Shown here: in pieces, positions 33,480 through 46,173 of the stretch | How positions within the stretch are numbered: the first letter of the stretch is position 1 | How the letters are laid out: each line of letters begins with the position of its first letter | Source: Diphasiastrum complanatum | Taxonomy: Eukaryota; Streptophyta; Lycopodiopsida; Lycopodiales; Lycopodiaceae | Length of the DNA: 64,000 nt | Assembly (NCBI GenBank): GCA_029204225.1 | Contig: CM055106.1 | Coordinates: 48,063,337 to 48,127,336, forward strand | Direction: 5' to 3' | Notes under the pieces: generated by a model | The model's input: the letters and a program-made list of their open reading frames with translations, nothing else | Told to the model about the DNA's origin: nothing | Databases searched by the model: none | Made by a program: the position numbers and the translations under genes

Positions 33480-33750
33480 TAAGCTTTTTGGCTTTTTGGT
33501 TTTGAGTCCTCGTCGGCCACTTCGATGTCGATGATGTCGGCGACTTTGACTTCGGAAACTTCTGGCTTTGGTTGTAGGGGCAGACGTCGGGGCACTTGGA
33601 CTTTGACTTCAGCCACTTCGGGCACCTCGGCGTCTAGTTGCAATGGCACCTCGTCGAGCACTTCAGTGACTTTAACTTCGACTATTTCGGCCTCAGGCAC
33701 TTCGACTTCGGGGAATGCTAAGGAATGGTTGCAAGAGTTCACCATTTCCA
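33480..33750. repeat. Degenerate ACTTCG/GGCACTTCGG repeat tract
   Basis: Short, imperfect repeats of about 12-15 bp rich in ACTTCGG. They create open frames on both strands: a Thr/Ser-rich one on plus and a Val/Glu/Pro-rich acidic one on minus. It directly precedes the copia RT fragment and may be hinge sequence between integrase and RT, or independent low-complexity DNA. Confidence 0.55.
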
Positions 33751-33789
33751 ACTACCCAGAAGATCAACAAGACAAAGCAGACCACCTAT

Positions 33790-35420
33790 CAGTTATATCG
33801 ACGAGTCTGCAGCTTATATTGTTCAAGAGTCGACAATTGTCGAAGAGGCACTCAATCAGCCCGATTCTGATCTTTGAAAAGAAGCTAAGGATAAAGAGTA
33901 TTTATCTCTTATCAAGAACTAGGCTTGGACAATTGTCGAATTACTTGTCAATAGAAATGTAGTTGATTGCAAACGGTTGTTTAAAATCAAGTACAAGGCA
34001 GATGGAAGTATCGATCGAAGAAAGGCTCGACTTGTCACTGGAGGTTTTTCTCAGGTACACAACATCAACTACATTAGGACTTCTAGTCCAGTTGTTAAAC
34101 ATTCTTCTATTCGACTTCTATTGTCATTTGCTGCTAATGTAGATCTGGAAATACATCAAATAGATGTACAAACAAATTATCTTAATGGAGTTATCGAAGA
34201 GGACATTTACATGGTGCAACCTTAAGGTTACAATATCGAAGGTAAACACAATCATGTGTGTAAACTCCATAAAGCACTTTATGGCTTGAAGCAATCTACT
34301 CGAGCATGGTTTCAAAGGATCAATACTTTCCTTATCGATCATGGCTAAAAATCAAGCACTTTAGATTCGAATGTCTACTTCAAGTCAATGCACCATTCTT
34401 TTATTATCATCACTTTGTATGTGGATGACACATTGTTTTTCAGCAACAATATCGATCTGATAAAAGAAGCTAAGACAATGCTATCTCCTGAATTTGACAT
34501 GACCGATCTAGGTGAAGCTCATTACTGTCTAGGTATTCAAATCCAAAGAGACAGAAATCAGAAGTTGATCTACATTACTCAACAAAGATATGTGCACAAT
34601 GTCTTAATCAGATATAATCTGCTGAATTGCAAATTGGCTCTCTCACCAATGGATCCAGGACTCAAGATGTTGAAGGACCAGTGTCCCCGAACAATCGAAG
34701 AGAAGGAGCGGATGTATGAGTATCCTTATCATTAGATAATAAGATCTCTTATGTACGTGATGGTCTGTATCAGACTAGACATAGCTTTTGCAATCAATTC
34801 CTTAAGTCAATTTATGACCAATCCTGGTATTACGCATTGGAAGGCTCTTATCAGAGTTTTGAGATATCTTTGAGCTACTATGGACTTTTGCATCTATAAT
34901 GGAGGAGTCGACAATGACAAACTCAATATTCTCAGTGGTTATTCAGATGCAAGTTGGGCAAGAGATGTAGACACTCGTAAATCCACTTCTGAATTTACAT
35001 TCTTCCTCAACAATGGTCCTATTCATGGAACAGTCGCAAACAAACTTTGATAGCTCTATCTTCTACTGAATCAGAGTATATCGCAGCCTCTCAAGCTATA
35101 AAGGAAGAAGTATGGTTGAGAAACTTACTTTCATATATCAGTCTGAATCAATATGCTCTGACAATTCTATTTTGTGATAATCAAAGTGCTATTGCTTTAT
35201 CAGCCAACTCTAGATTTCATTCTAGGAGTAAGCACATTGAAATTAAGTATCACTATGTCAGAAGCAAAGTTCTCGACAAAGAGGTTGACTTGTAGTACTG
35301 TTGAACGCAAGACATGACAATAGATATTTTTACTCAAGCATTAAGCTTGGATGCACACACAAAATTTTATGCAGAACTAAGTTTGAAGGTCAAAGCATTC
35401 ATGGATTCAGATTAAGGGGG
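33790..35420 (+). pseudogene. Copia family B RT-RNase H
   Basis: Copia polymerase region: VVDCKRLFKIKYKADGSI, RLVTGGFSQVHNINY, QIDVQTNYLNGVIEEDIYM, LHKALYGLKQSTRAWFQR, the intact active box LYVDDTLFF (about 34420), [28 protein letters not shown], then RNase H with GYSDASWARDVDTRKST, ALSSTESEYIAASQ, FCDNQSAIAL and SRSKHIEIKYHYVR. Stop codons near 33875, 33919, 34223, 34345, 34733 and 34870 and a frameshift near 35045 inactivate it. A polypurine run and LTR follow. Integrase, protease and gag are not found upstream. Confidence 0.92.
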
Positions 35421-35422
35421 GG

Positions 35423-36285
35423 TGTTAGATTATTCTTTATTCTACTATTTCCCAAACAATCGATCTTTAATCTTCATCCAATTCTGCAGTTCTCTTCGTC
35501 TTTTTAAACAGCCTGTAGAAATACTCAAGAATCGCTAACAGGTGGCTCCGACATATCGGACATAGTCTGAACTATCAAATGAGAGATAGTTATTGTTCCA
35601 CTTGAATTAAAGCTACCCTTGCCCTAATTGATTAGCAAGTAAATTTTCGGGAAGTCCAAATTGGATGGATGCCAGCTCATTATGGCCAACTGGCTATTGC
35701 GATCTGTGACCTAATAGCTATCCTACTGGACGTGCATCATTTGCTTAGTATAAATAGTTGATCATTAAGCTCTTCATTAGCATTAGCTCAGCTCAGTTTT
35801 CATACAGATTTTATTAGAGTATTGCTACTTGTGCTTATCGCTTATCAGCGGGAGTACTTTCAGACAGAGATTATTAGTTACCCAGAGATAGCTTAGAGTA
35901 CACGGTTTGTATCTGCAATTGTCTTGTGCTCATCATCATCTATTTTTGTACATGCTACATGCTGAATCAATCTACTCCTTTATTGCATTTAGTATTATGT
36001 CAGAATGTATGCATCTCTGTGATTGTTTTGTAACTGATAATCTCTTATAGTCTTGTTTGATAATTCAATATTTCATTGTTTGACTACGTAATCACTGTTA
36101 TGCTAGCGATTTCAAAGTTGGTCACTATAAGATCAAACGTGACTTATGTCATTATGTTTTGTTCAATATTGATAGGCATAGTCATGCATAAGGAAAGAAG
36201 GCTTCATTCCGCTGTGCGCGCGATAAGTCACCATAGTCTTCGACTTGTTGTTATTGCATTACCTCTTTCCAACAAATCTAACTAG
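35423..36285 (+). repeat. Copia family B 3' LTR
   Basis: Starts TGTTAGATTATTC right after the polypurine tract AAGGGGGGG (35414-35422) and probably ends ...AATCTAACTA, giving near-inverted ends TGTTAGAT/ATCTAAC-A. A TATA-like box (AGTATAAATAG) lies near 35747. About 863 bp; the right boundary is inferred from the ends only. Confidence 0.65.
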
Positions 36286-36932
36286 CTTTGCATCTTGGCA
36301 AGAGTTCATGTACGCAAAGAGAGATCAATCATCAAAATCAAGTGCATATCAAGTACACATGTGAAAAAATCAAGTGCCATCATTAGCCACAACCAAAACG
36401 AGATATTAACTATTTTTATCTAGATTGAAAGAAACTTAAATTTGAGATATTATGTTCTTTGAAATTCATTGTTGTTGACAAGATATAGCTTTTATATAAG
36501 GTTACCTTCATGATAAATAATCACTTATCTACTATTAGTAATGTATGAGTTTGGAGTGCTAAATGTATATGCATGTCACTATACTCTAGTAGTAAGCATG
36601 CAACTTTTCTTGTGAAAATTATAATACTTGAGATGTTAATAACATACCATGCACAATAACACCTAGTTTTATAAAAGATTTATTGAAAAGGAAAATCTTT
36701 ATAGATTTGCACAAATGTTTTAACAAAAAAAATATTGCTTTAAGTTTTTTTAGATAAAAATGCATGTACTACTTTGATTTTTCAATGAACAAAAAGCATG
36801 CACTTTAAGTTTTGTTATAACACACAAACCATTACTCACTTTTAATATAGGAAATAGTTTTATTATCAAATCCTTTGAAAAAACATGTTGACTGCTATTG
36901 CAAGATAATGTTGATCCCATTCTATAACAAGA

Positions 36933-37010
<78 letters not shown>

Positions 37011-38456
37011 GTTCACCCAAAACAAGAAAGGATTAAAAAATGCATAATTGTTGACACATTTTGTACCTTCTATTTCTATATATGTTTTGCAAATCATAGC
37101 CTACTAATTCTTCCAAACTTACTAGTTGTTCATATACTTTTTGTACCGTTACTTTCCATCATTGTATCATATCATTGTATGCATTTGTAATTAGCATCAA
37201 GGATGTCATGAGTCAATAAGAAAGAAAATGCATCTAATACATAAAAATCTCAGCTAAATATTCCTCTTTGTTGAAAGGCAAATAGGCTTTTATATCATTG
37301 CCTCTCTAATTCAACATAGCATTGCATACCTTATTAATTTGACAACACATTATATATGTGTATGTCTAGTAACAAGTCCTTAAATATTGGCGATAGTGCA
37401 AAAATGCAATGAAACCAAATTAGCATTTATGATGCTTACGTTATCCAATTATGATTGATTCCAATATTGAAATACTCATGATAGGTGCTAGTACTTGCTT
37501 AGTGAAATTCTATTTTGTGAAGGTTGATCAATATTCAACAAGGGATCATAATACAATCACAATGATCTAATAATAAAAAAATAGGTGAATTTTCTCAATG
37601 TTTGCAATTTTGGTAGGACCTTATTAGGTGTAGCCAATAAATTTTTTTATTCATTTTTTTGTTGTGAGTTTATCTATATTTATTCTTAGCTAAGCCATGA
37701 CCAACCAATAAGCAAAATGTAAGTGACTCATTTCTTTTAATATTTTCAAAAGTAGTTGGAAAATGTTAGGGATAAGCCCATTTAAACATCATCATGGCTT
37801 TTATCTATATATGCCCGTACTTATCACCCATTAGATTATATTTGTGCAATAAAAGAAATCCAAATCACAATTTTGATTTACTCAATATTATAAAATTTAG
37901 TGAACATGACATCTCAATCTAAATATGAGATTCTAGCATAAATAAAATGAAAAAAACGTTCTTGATGTATGCTTTTGATACCTTCTAATTATCAAAGAGT
38001 ATAATTTAATCTATATGACTCATAAGTAGCACCTTACAAATGATTTCTTTCTCTTGCCTTGGTTTGATGCTAGAAATACTCACATGCATGAAAAAATAGA
38101 GTACGTCATGTGCAAACATAGACCAAGTTTTGAGAGTGGACTGTAGCTATCACAAGAAACACTCTTATCCAACTCAGCTATAGTGGGGAGACGCCTTAAA
38201 AAAAAATTTATTTCTTGTCTAATTGAGACTATTTTCAAAACTATACAATGTTTGAGCAAAAAGAGACATACAAGCTTTTGTAGCAATTACCTAGAGTTGA
38301 TGTTTACAATCTACATACATTTATTCAGATTTGGAAGATGTGGGCCAATTTACATAACAACTATCCGTAATCATTTTTCTCAAACAAAAATCATCTTAGA
38401 TCTTGCTTTCCAATGCAACAATGAAAGCTAGTCTAGATCTATGCCTATCTTTGTGT
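36286..38456. other. AT-rich stretch without recognisable genes
   Basis: About 2.2 kb with only the CT microsatellite as a distinct feature. No open frame carries a recognisable motif. Confidence 0.5.
36936..37007. repeat. (CT)n microsatellite
   Basis: An uninterrupted CT dinucleotide run of about 36 units. Its translation gives an Arg-Glu repeat frame on the minus strand that is not a gene. Confidence 0.97.
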
Positions 38457-38838
38457 TGTGAAAATTCACAAATTCTAGCTTGATTTTTGTATAATTTTTG
38501 TACATTTTGTAAATTCACATGTGTGAGAGCATGTTCCCACGTGTGTAGACTAGGCGAGATAGGTTGTATCCCAATCATAGGGGTTAGTTAGCCAATTTGG
38601 TCATGATTCCTAAAATCAAGGGCGAAACTCCACAAATCAAGGATGCTGGTGAGTGACCTAACTACCAAAGTTGGTAAACCTAATGGTTAGGTAAGATTGA
38701 CATGTTTAGGTCAACCATATGCTGATTTGACACTTGAAAACATGTTGGACCTGCTCAACTAGCCATGGAAAGGATCTCCTTTGTACTATCATTCATTCAT
38801 TCCATTAATGAGAGATTAGATTTTGGAGTTTGTTGACA
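38457..38838 (+). repeat. Copia family C LTR copy (forward)
   Basis: About 382 bp, starting TGTGAAAATTCACA and ending TTTGTTGACA. It is related, in inverse orientation, to the LTR at 2830-3220: both carry the ATGAATGAATGAT-type block, GGATCC/CCATGGC and GGTTGACC/GGTCAACC blocks. No target duplication was found. Confidence 0.6.
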
Positions 38839-39544
38839 ATCTCGAGTTTTTACTCTATTTGTGTGATGGTTTTCGTGATGAATGCAATCTAAACTTGATT
38901 AGGATCATTCTTTTCCCACAAGCGAAACTAGAGCTCAAAGCCAAGTACAAGAGAATATTTCATGATCAAAACACAATCCAAATTTAGCAAATTTGTTGCT
39001 AGAAAACTAGTTTTGTGAGTCGTCTTGTCTCCTTCTTTATGAAGCCTGAGGTACTCTTTGTGAAAAAATCAGACTGTCATCTTCAATCTATAATGCTGTT
39101 CAATGTTATGATCCCAAGCAAGGAGCTTGGCTTCCTCAATATTCAACCCAGCAAAAAACAATCGCACTAACTTGCCTAAAAGACTGTACATGGAAATACT
39201 CTATGGAGAGTTTCTTTCTGGCTTGCAAGATGTGAATTCCACCTAAAACAAAAAATTACAAGAATATATACATTGAATTGGATATCAAAATCTGCTAATG
39301 TTGGATAGTCAACAAAAACTATAAAAGGAGTAACAATGGCTTGTGTGTGGTCTTTAAATTTTATCTTAAGGTTATGTAGATGGGATGGATTTGGCTCTTT
39401 GACTTTCATAGGCCTGTCACCAATGGTTGGGTCAATAGGGGGTCTATCACATTGTTCAATATCAAGAATGAATGTAGTTTCTTGAATGTTTTTTGTTTCA
39501 TGAATAGTTGCCCTCAGTTTTGCAACATCCCTACACCTCCACGC
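38839..39544. other. No recognisable gene
   Basis: May be leader of either neighbouring retroelement. No primer-binding site with a good match and no coding motif were seen. Confidence 0.4.
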
Positions 39545-42420
39545 CTAGAATGCAGAATGCCACGCATCGATGCACCAAAGTACGATGGAGAATCTGACCT
39601 AGTTAGATTTTTTCCAAAACTTTGATAATTTCTGACGATTCTATGGAGACACCTCTGAAATTGAAAAGCTCAAATCATTCCCTATGGTGCTCTATGGAAC
39701 TGCCAAAGAGTGGTATCTCAACCTTGAAGCTCCTAATCTCATTTCTTGGACTACCCTCAAAGACGTTCTCATCAAGCGTTTCAAACCTTCTAAACTAACT
39801 CAGACCCCATTCATCCAAATCACACATTAAGATGTGTCACAAAGACTCTGTAAAAAGCTACATTGGGCATTTTAAACGCCTCGAGGTAGAATGTATTGAC
39901 GAAAATATCACCGAACGAATGGCCATCAAACTATTCTTGGATGGACCTCCTAAAAATATCCACCGAGAACTAAAAGTAGTTGACCTGGAGAACTGGGGGT
40001 TGTTATCCTAACAACCCAACATTCCCTCGAGTGTACGTTCTACACCCATTATAGATCCTCAACCTTTCGAAAACATTAGGCTGCGTCACAAGTATCGTCA
40101 ACAAATTCAAAATGCAGACCAATACTCTCCCACTTCCCATCACGCACCTCATGCCTTTTGAGACTAAAACCCTAGAAGGCACCGAAGTCTGGGGAGATCT
40201 GTTATAAGCTAACATGACTCTCCCTTTCCACATTCTATGAAGACATGTGGGTAAGTGGGCAATACCATGAAGGAGAAGATGAAGAAACTACTTCTCATCC
40301 AACTGCCTAAAAATCTTACCACTGTTCGGAAAGTTCTTGAAATCGCCATAGCTCATACGCCAATCCCAAAACCTCCCAAATCACCATCCAGACAGTTAAA
40401 AGACAAGGCCCTCCTCGACTCACCCACACATGATGTGCCTGAATATTTTAAAAATTATACAATCGAGGATGTGACTATCCAATTATCACAAGCTCAACGC
40501 GAGCCGAATGGCAATTCACCTTACGAAGGTCCTGCATGAACAATCACTCTATCCTTGAGTGAGCCCAATCTGAATAACGAATGCAATGTTCACATCGGGA
40601 CTCTCCTCAATCATGAGCAACACAGAAGGCTTGAAATACTTCTGGACAAATATCAACATGTCTTTGCTTGGTCCTATAAAGACATGAAGAGAGCTTCACC
40701 CCAAGTAGTTGTGCATCATGTTCCCCTTAAACCGGGTGCGAGGCCAACTGCTAGCTATCCCTACAGATGCCATCCCATCTACAAGGCCAAAATCAAAGAA
40801 GAATTACAATGCTTGTTAGATGCAGGATTCATCTACGAAATCGAACATACTGACTGGGTTTTCCCAATCTTCATCATTCCTAAGAAAAATGGAAAACTCT
40901 GTATTTGTGTCAACTTTAAGAAACTTAATGTCGTCACAGAACATGATCATTTTCCATTACCTTTCAGCGAATCCATCTTAGAAAATCTAGCAGGAGATGA
41001 GGCCTACTCATTCTTAGATGGCTTTAGCGACTGCAATATGATTCAAATTGTTGAAGAAGTTGAACATAAATCGCTTTTGCCACAGAATGGGAAACCTTCT
41101 GTTGGAAAGTCATGCCCTTCGGTCTCTATAATGCTCCTAGCACTTTTTAGCATGTTATGCAAGCTGCCTTTTCTCAGCAGATGGGAGATACCCTAGAAGT
41201 TTACTTGGACAATTTAGGAGCACATTCAAAAGAAACACATCATCTTTATGTGCTGGAAAAAAAATTTATCCAATGTCAACGCTTCGGAATCTCCTTGAAC
41301 CTGAAAAATGCCAAATCTGGGTAACACATGGCATCGTCTTAGGCCATAACATTTCAAAAAAGGGCATCGCAACTGACTCTGACAAGGTCTTGATTATTCA
41401 AAATATGCTCGAACCACGTACTATCTGTGAAGTCTTCATTCCTAGGCCATGCCAATTATTATCGCTGCTTCATTCTCGATTTCGCTAATAAAGCATGATT
41501 AATTTATAAGGTGGTCATTGTTCCCAAATGGACTGATGAACAACGAGTTGTGTTCATTCAGTTGAAAGAAGGCCTCACCAATGCACCTATTCTTCGGATC
41601 TTGATTACTCCAAGGAATTTCATGTGCATACCGATGCATCCAAGTATGCCATTGGGGCAGTGCTCACCCAACCGAAAGAACTCAAAAAGGATTATCCAAT
41701 CCGATTTCTTAGTAGACAATTGATCCCCGCTGAAGTCAACTACACCACTACCGAGCGTGAAGCTTTGGCGATGTTGTATGTGGTTCAGAAGTTTCGCCAT
41801 TATCTTCTGGGAAAAGTTTTTGCGTTCTTCATTGATCATCAAGCACTTCTCTACCTAATCAATAAAACTTGCACAACCGGTCGCATTACTCGATGGATCT
41901 TGTTGTTACAACGGACAAATTTTTTTAGAAAAAAAATCGACTTTATGCCTTTACACCCTATCACGACTGATCAAGCTTTTCAGAAATGGGAGATTGATTA
42001 TGTTGGACCAATTAGTCCCGCTGCTTGAAACACTCAATCTAGATATATAGTGGTGGCTACGGACTACTGTACCAAATGGGCCGAAGCTAGAGTTGTTCGA
42101 AATGTTGACGCTCGTTCTACTGCAAAATTTCTCTATGAACAGGTTATCGTTCATTTCAGATGTCCTCTAGAACTTATAAGCGATAGGGGTACACATTTTC
42201 TTAACTCTGTCATAGCAGATTTATTATCAAAAAAAAATTGTATTACATCGCAAGAGGTCCCCATATTATCCACGATGCAATGGCCAGGCAGAATCCACAA
42301 ATAAAATCTTATGTGGTGTTCTCACCAAAACCGTCAAGTCCAGCCGATCCGATTGGGAATTGAAACTTCATGTTGCTCTATGGGCCTATCGCACTACCCC
42401 GAAAAGAGCCACAGGTGGCC
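39545..42420 (+). pseudogene. Second gypsy element: gag, RT, RNase H, integrase
   Basis: Gag: MPRIDAPKYDGESDLVRF, then FPMVLYGTAKEWYLNL with frameshifts to 40000. After a linker (SPSRQLKDKALLDSP) the RT starts: YQHVFAWSYKDMKR, HHVPLKPGARPTASYPYR, YEIEHTDWVFPIFIIPKK, FPLPFSESILENL. The catalytic box reads YLDN (about 41205) instead of YLDD. RNase H: HTDASKYAIGAVLTQ, TEREALAMLYVVQKF, FIDHQALLYLIN. The integrase zinc domain is deleted; the core follows (WEIDYVGPISPAA, ATDYCTKWAEA, ELISDRGTHFLNS) with frameshifts to 42420, where a copia element is inserted or joined. It is the same broad lineage as the 10.8-kb element but a distinct family. Its 3' continuation is at 46480-48089. Confidence 0.9.
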
Positions 42421-42585
42421 CATCCCAATGTGAAATGGGCTGAGGTCTTTTACGAAGAGGTGTAACCTCTATGTCTCTCTCACGTATTGTATTCCTCTCA
42501 TATTGTAGTGTGCAAGTTTATGGAATAAAGCAATGGTGTTCTCTTTCTCTTTTTTTGCTATGTGCATGCTCTGATTTCACACACA
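42421..42585 (+). repeat. Truncated 5' LTR of copia family D
   Basis: Aligns with the last 165 bp of the LTR at 46174-46468 (shared GTGAAATGGGCTGAGGTCTT and GAATAAAGCAATGGTGTTC). It ends CACACA, immediately followed by the primer-binding site. Confidence 0.88.
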
Positions 42586-42598
42586 TGGTATCAGAGCC
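42586..42598 (+). other. Primer-binding site (initiator-Met tRNA type)
   Basis: TGGTATCAGAGCC directly after the LTR end, the canonical copia site. Confidence 0.88.
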
Positions 42599-44119
42599 AT
42601 CTATGGCTAACACCTGAATGATCCTGGCATGCAATTGATTCTTAGGAGATTTTGATAGCATATTGTTTGTTGAGAAATTTTTAGAATGTAAGAGTTCTCA
42701 ATTTTGTTAATAAATAGAGATGAATTCTCTGATTTTATGTTCTTGTTTATGTTTCTAGAAATACATTGTTTTTGCTTTTGAGCAGAATGAATAAAGAGAG
42801 GTAAATCAGTGATTGCTTGTTATTCTAGTGTGAAGAGAGCACGAAAATTCAGCAAGAAAGGAAGGCAAGGGGAGTGGGGGTTTCTGCGCAGAACCACATG
42901 CTCAACATGAAACTGCAGAGGGCAATGGCGGATTTCTAATAGGAAATTGCTTGTTCTGTCAGCAATTCAATGGGCGGATCTGCAAAGAGTCCTACAGTGC
43001 ATTCTGGCCCTGGATCGTGTGTTTCAAGTAGGTCACTATTGCAGCCAGGGGGGCAGGACAATCTAGAGCGCGTTGTTTTTTCAACGTGAAGAAGGAAGTT
43101 GATCAGCCGTTGTAGCCGTACTGAATAGCATAGTGAAAAGTCGATAGAAAGCAGGTGAAATTGCATTGTAAGTCGTGATGATGGCATTCAGTCGTGGACA
43201 GTCGTGAGTGAATGAAGATTCACATTGTGCATTGGCAGCCACACCATAGCCATTCAAACTGCAGTCTACACAACACGGATCCATCTTTTTCCTGCTCCAA
43301 CACCGATCCTACTGCTCCATTCGGTGCTTGAAACCATCATCAATGGCTTTCCTCAGTTATGGTATCATCACCTGAACTGCAAACAATGAAAGGTGCAGCA
43401 GTAGTCGCGATCCAGAACAGCCCATCGTGAAGGAGATCCAGTCGCGAGCCTCAGTTCTGGCCGCTGGCTTTTGGCTGCATGAGAGATACAACCGTGGAAA
43501 ATTTGGTGCCCAGAACAGATTTGAAAATGGTAATTGTTTTTTGGTTACTTGAAGTTTTTAATGGCATTTTGAACAAAATTTGAAGTTGGGTCCCTAAGGG
43601 TTGTCTTCCAAGCTTAGAGACAGACCCACTGTGTCAAAATTTGAGGAAAAAAGAAAAACAGAGGTTTAATTTTGCATAGAAAATTCGTTCCTGTAGGAAC
43701 AAAAGCTATACATGACTATTCTACAATGTCTAAGCTTTGTTTTGAACCAAAAATCTAATGATTCGGACATCAGCAGAAAAACTTATTAAGTTTTTAGTGC
43801 AGAGATCCCATTTTTCATTAGGGACATCATAGACTTTACAGAAAAATGTCAATGTAAAACTTGTTAAAAGCTGATCAAAAGCTAGTAATTGATTGTCATG
43901 CTAAGTACAGAATATATATAGATTGAAGTAAATGTTTTCAAGGAATTAAGAGGTCAAATTGGTTTTACGAACTAACCAAGTGATAAGCCTAGTCGAGGTG
44001 ACGTCTTATGCCCTCTCCCTCGGTTACGTGCACTTATCATTAGTTAGCTAGGTAAAACACTTGCAGAAAATTCCTGAAACTAAATTGATCATTCATTTAC
44101 GTCATTGAAGTTGGCTATA
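42599..44119 (+). other. Long leader of copia family D
   Basis: About 1.5 kb between the primer-binding site and the gag start, with no recognisable coding sequence. A leader this long is unusual for copia elements and may include captured or inserted DNA. Confidence 0.5.
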
Positions 44120-45758
44120 ATGGATCAAAGAACTTCATTTGATAAATTTGACGGTAAGAACTTTCATACATGGCAAGTCAAGATGAGATTTGTTGATTTC
44201 ACACGTGTGGATTGTCCACTACATGTACTTGTGATCTCCTAAGGTGTGTAGATGCACCAAGATCAAGACTAGATTGATATTCAAAATCAATCTTAAATCC
44301 TATGGCAAAAACACACTACTACATGCATTCAATCACTTCCAACTCTCACTCACACGTGTGAGAAGTATTCAGAAATTATTCTAAGTAAAAACAATTTGCT
44401 CTCCTCGGGTAGAGAGAGAAAAACCATCATGAGCTAGAAATCCAATAACACTCAAAATCCACATAATCACCAAATCAATTACCTTCAAAATGAGGAGTAC
44501 AATGATACTAGTAGATCCACGAGCTACCACTATGCTTAACTATGATTGGACCATACTTTGTCACCTCTTAATCCTATTGGGCCATTGATCCATGCACCTC
44601 TTAATTCTATTGGAGTATATTTAAGCACACCTCAAATTCCTATTGGACCTCACATGGTTCCACCTCTGAATCCTATTGGACCTCTTAGAATTCATCAAAC
44701 AAAAGCATTACACTTGTCTACACTCTAATTGGCACGAGTTTATTCTCTTACTCTATTTTGGCTCAATAGTGGCATTACAAGTGGAAATGGATAATTTGCC
44801 ATCTATGCCAAATTTGACCCTATCAACATCCTACACCTAAATGCTTGACTATGAAATTCTATGAGACCCCTATATCAAACATTTTTATTTACTTTACAAT
44901 TCTCCACGCGTGGGAACATCCTTCACACATGTGAGATTCACTTACAAACTTCTATCATAAAAAATACCAAGCTATTTTTTTGCCAATTTCTCACAAGATT
45001 ATTATTGACTGAGAAAAATCTGTGAGATCTTGTTGACAGTTCCAAAGTCAAGCAAGAAGATTCCGGTGATTCTTCTAGTATTGATTTGTGTGATAAGAGA
45101 GCTGCTGCTTACATTGGTCTTGGTTTGGCTGATTCTCAAATTCATCATTTAGACCTTTCTAAGACTGGTCGTGAAATATGGCAATCATTGGAAGCTATAT
45201 TTGGAGCACATTCTAAAAATAATAAAATTCTTCTTAAGCAGCAATTTTTTGCTCTAAAGCTAGAAAGTGGAATGAGCTTAAATGATCACGTGAATCGTAT
45301 GAAGTCAATAATGAATAAGCTTGCTAGAATTGGTTCTAATGTTCTAGAAGATGATGCTATGGCCGTGCTATTGAATAGTATGTCGGCTGAGTATAGTAAT
45401 GTCATTTTTACGCTTGGAAACTTATCTGATCAGTCATTAGAAATGATGATAGCTTCATTCTTGAAGAATAACGTAGGATGCAACATTCTGTTGTTACAAT
45501 CTCTTCAGATGAAATCACTTTGTTTACTAAATGGAAAGCTAATCAGACTAGTAAATCTTAAAGTGATGAAGGCAGTTCTAAGAGTAAAAAAAACATTAAT
45601 TGCTTTTATTGTGGAAAGATGGGACATTATAAGAATCAATGTTTAAAGATAAAAGCAGATCTTAAGTCAAAGAAGTCCACTAAAAGTGATAAAGAAAAAG
45701 AGAAAGTGAACCTAACAGCTGTAGTTGAAAAGTCTTATGACGAAGCAGATACTTGGTA
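44120..45758 (+). pseudogene. Copia family D gag
   Basis: Starts at ATG 44120 (MDQRTSFDKFDGKNFHTW), is split at 44190 by a solo LTR, and resumes at 45001 as LTEKN. The UBN2-type body is open from 45086: AYIGLGLADSQIHHL, REIWQSLEAIF, LKQQFFALKLESGMSLND, MAVLLNSMSAEYSNVIF. A frameshift near 45470-45595 leads to the zinc knuckle CFYCGKMGHYKNQC (about 45601) and a Lys/Ser-rich tail ending at TAA 45759. Gag alone, without pol, is what remains. Confidence 0.9.
44191..44995 (-). mobile_element. Solo LTR inside copia gag
   Basis: An 805-bp insert with the 5-bp duplication AGATT (44186-44190 and 44996-45000). Ends are TGTTGATTTC...TTTCTCACA on plus, which is TGTGAGAAATTGG...CA on minus. This matches the family C start TGTGAGAATTT at 3220, so it is assigned to the minus strand. 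Removing it and one AGATT restores an open gag frame across the junction. It contains CACCTCT...CCTATTGGACC modules (44555-44695) like those at 4290-4500. Confidence 0.88.
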
Positions 45759-46173
45759 ATAAGTTTGTGCGCATGTACTTTATCTTCTTTGGGATTTAGA
45801 AAGTTGTTGCAGGATTGCTAAACTTGGAATAGGTATCCTAGAAGATGGTTCCTTGGATGCAGAAGTAAGGTGATATCTTCAATATGAGGCAGTTTGCGGA
45901 TGCATTTCAGTTTCAGGGAAGGATATTATCCTTGGCATAGCTCTTGGGCATGATGCAGTGAGCAATTTGTTTTGCAGATTCTAGTGGATGTTTGGCTCAA
46001 GGGAGAGTGATGGAATTGTTCCACACATTTTCCGTTTGATGACATCAGATTTTTGCACTAATTGCTAGCATAAATGCCACATCAGTAGAGTTAGGAGTAT
46101 AATGTACTTTTAGTGTGATGTACTTGGTTAAGCATGAAGTAACACCTCTAACAAAGTTGTCATTGAGGTAGGG
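45759..46173 (+). other. Residual internal sequence of copia family D
   Basis: Sits where protease to RNase H should be. I see no pol motif; it ends in GAGGTAGGG, a short polypurine tract before the 3' LTR. Confidence 0.5.

Noticed and set aside
36750-37097. Arg/Glu-repeat frame on the minus strand
   Set aside because: Entirely produced by the CT microsatellite at 36936-37007.
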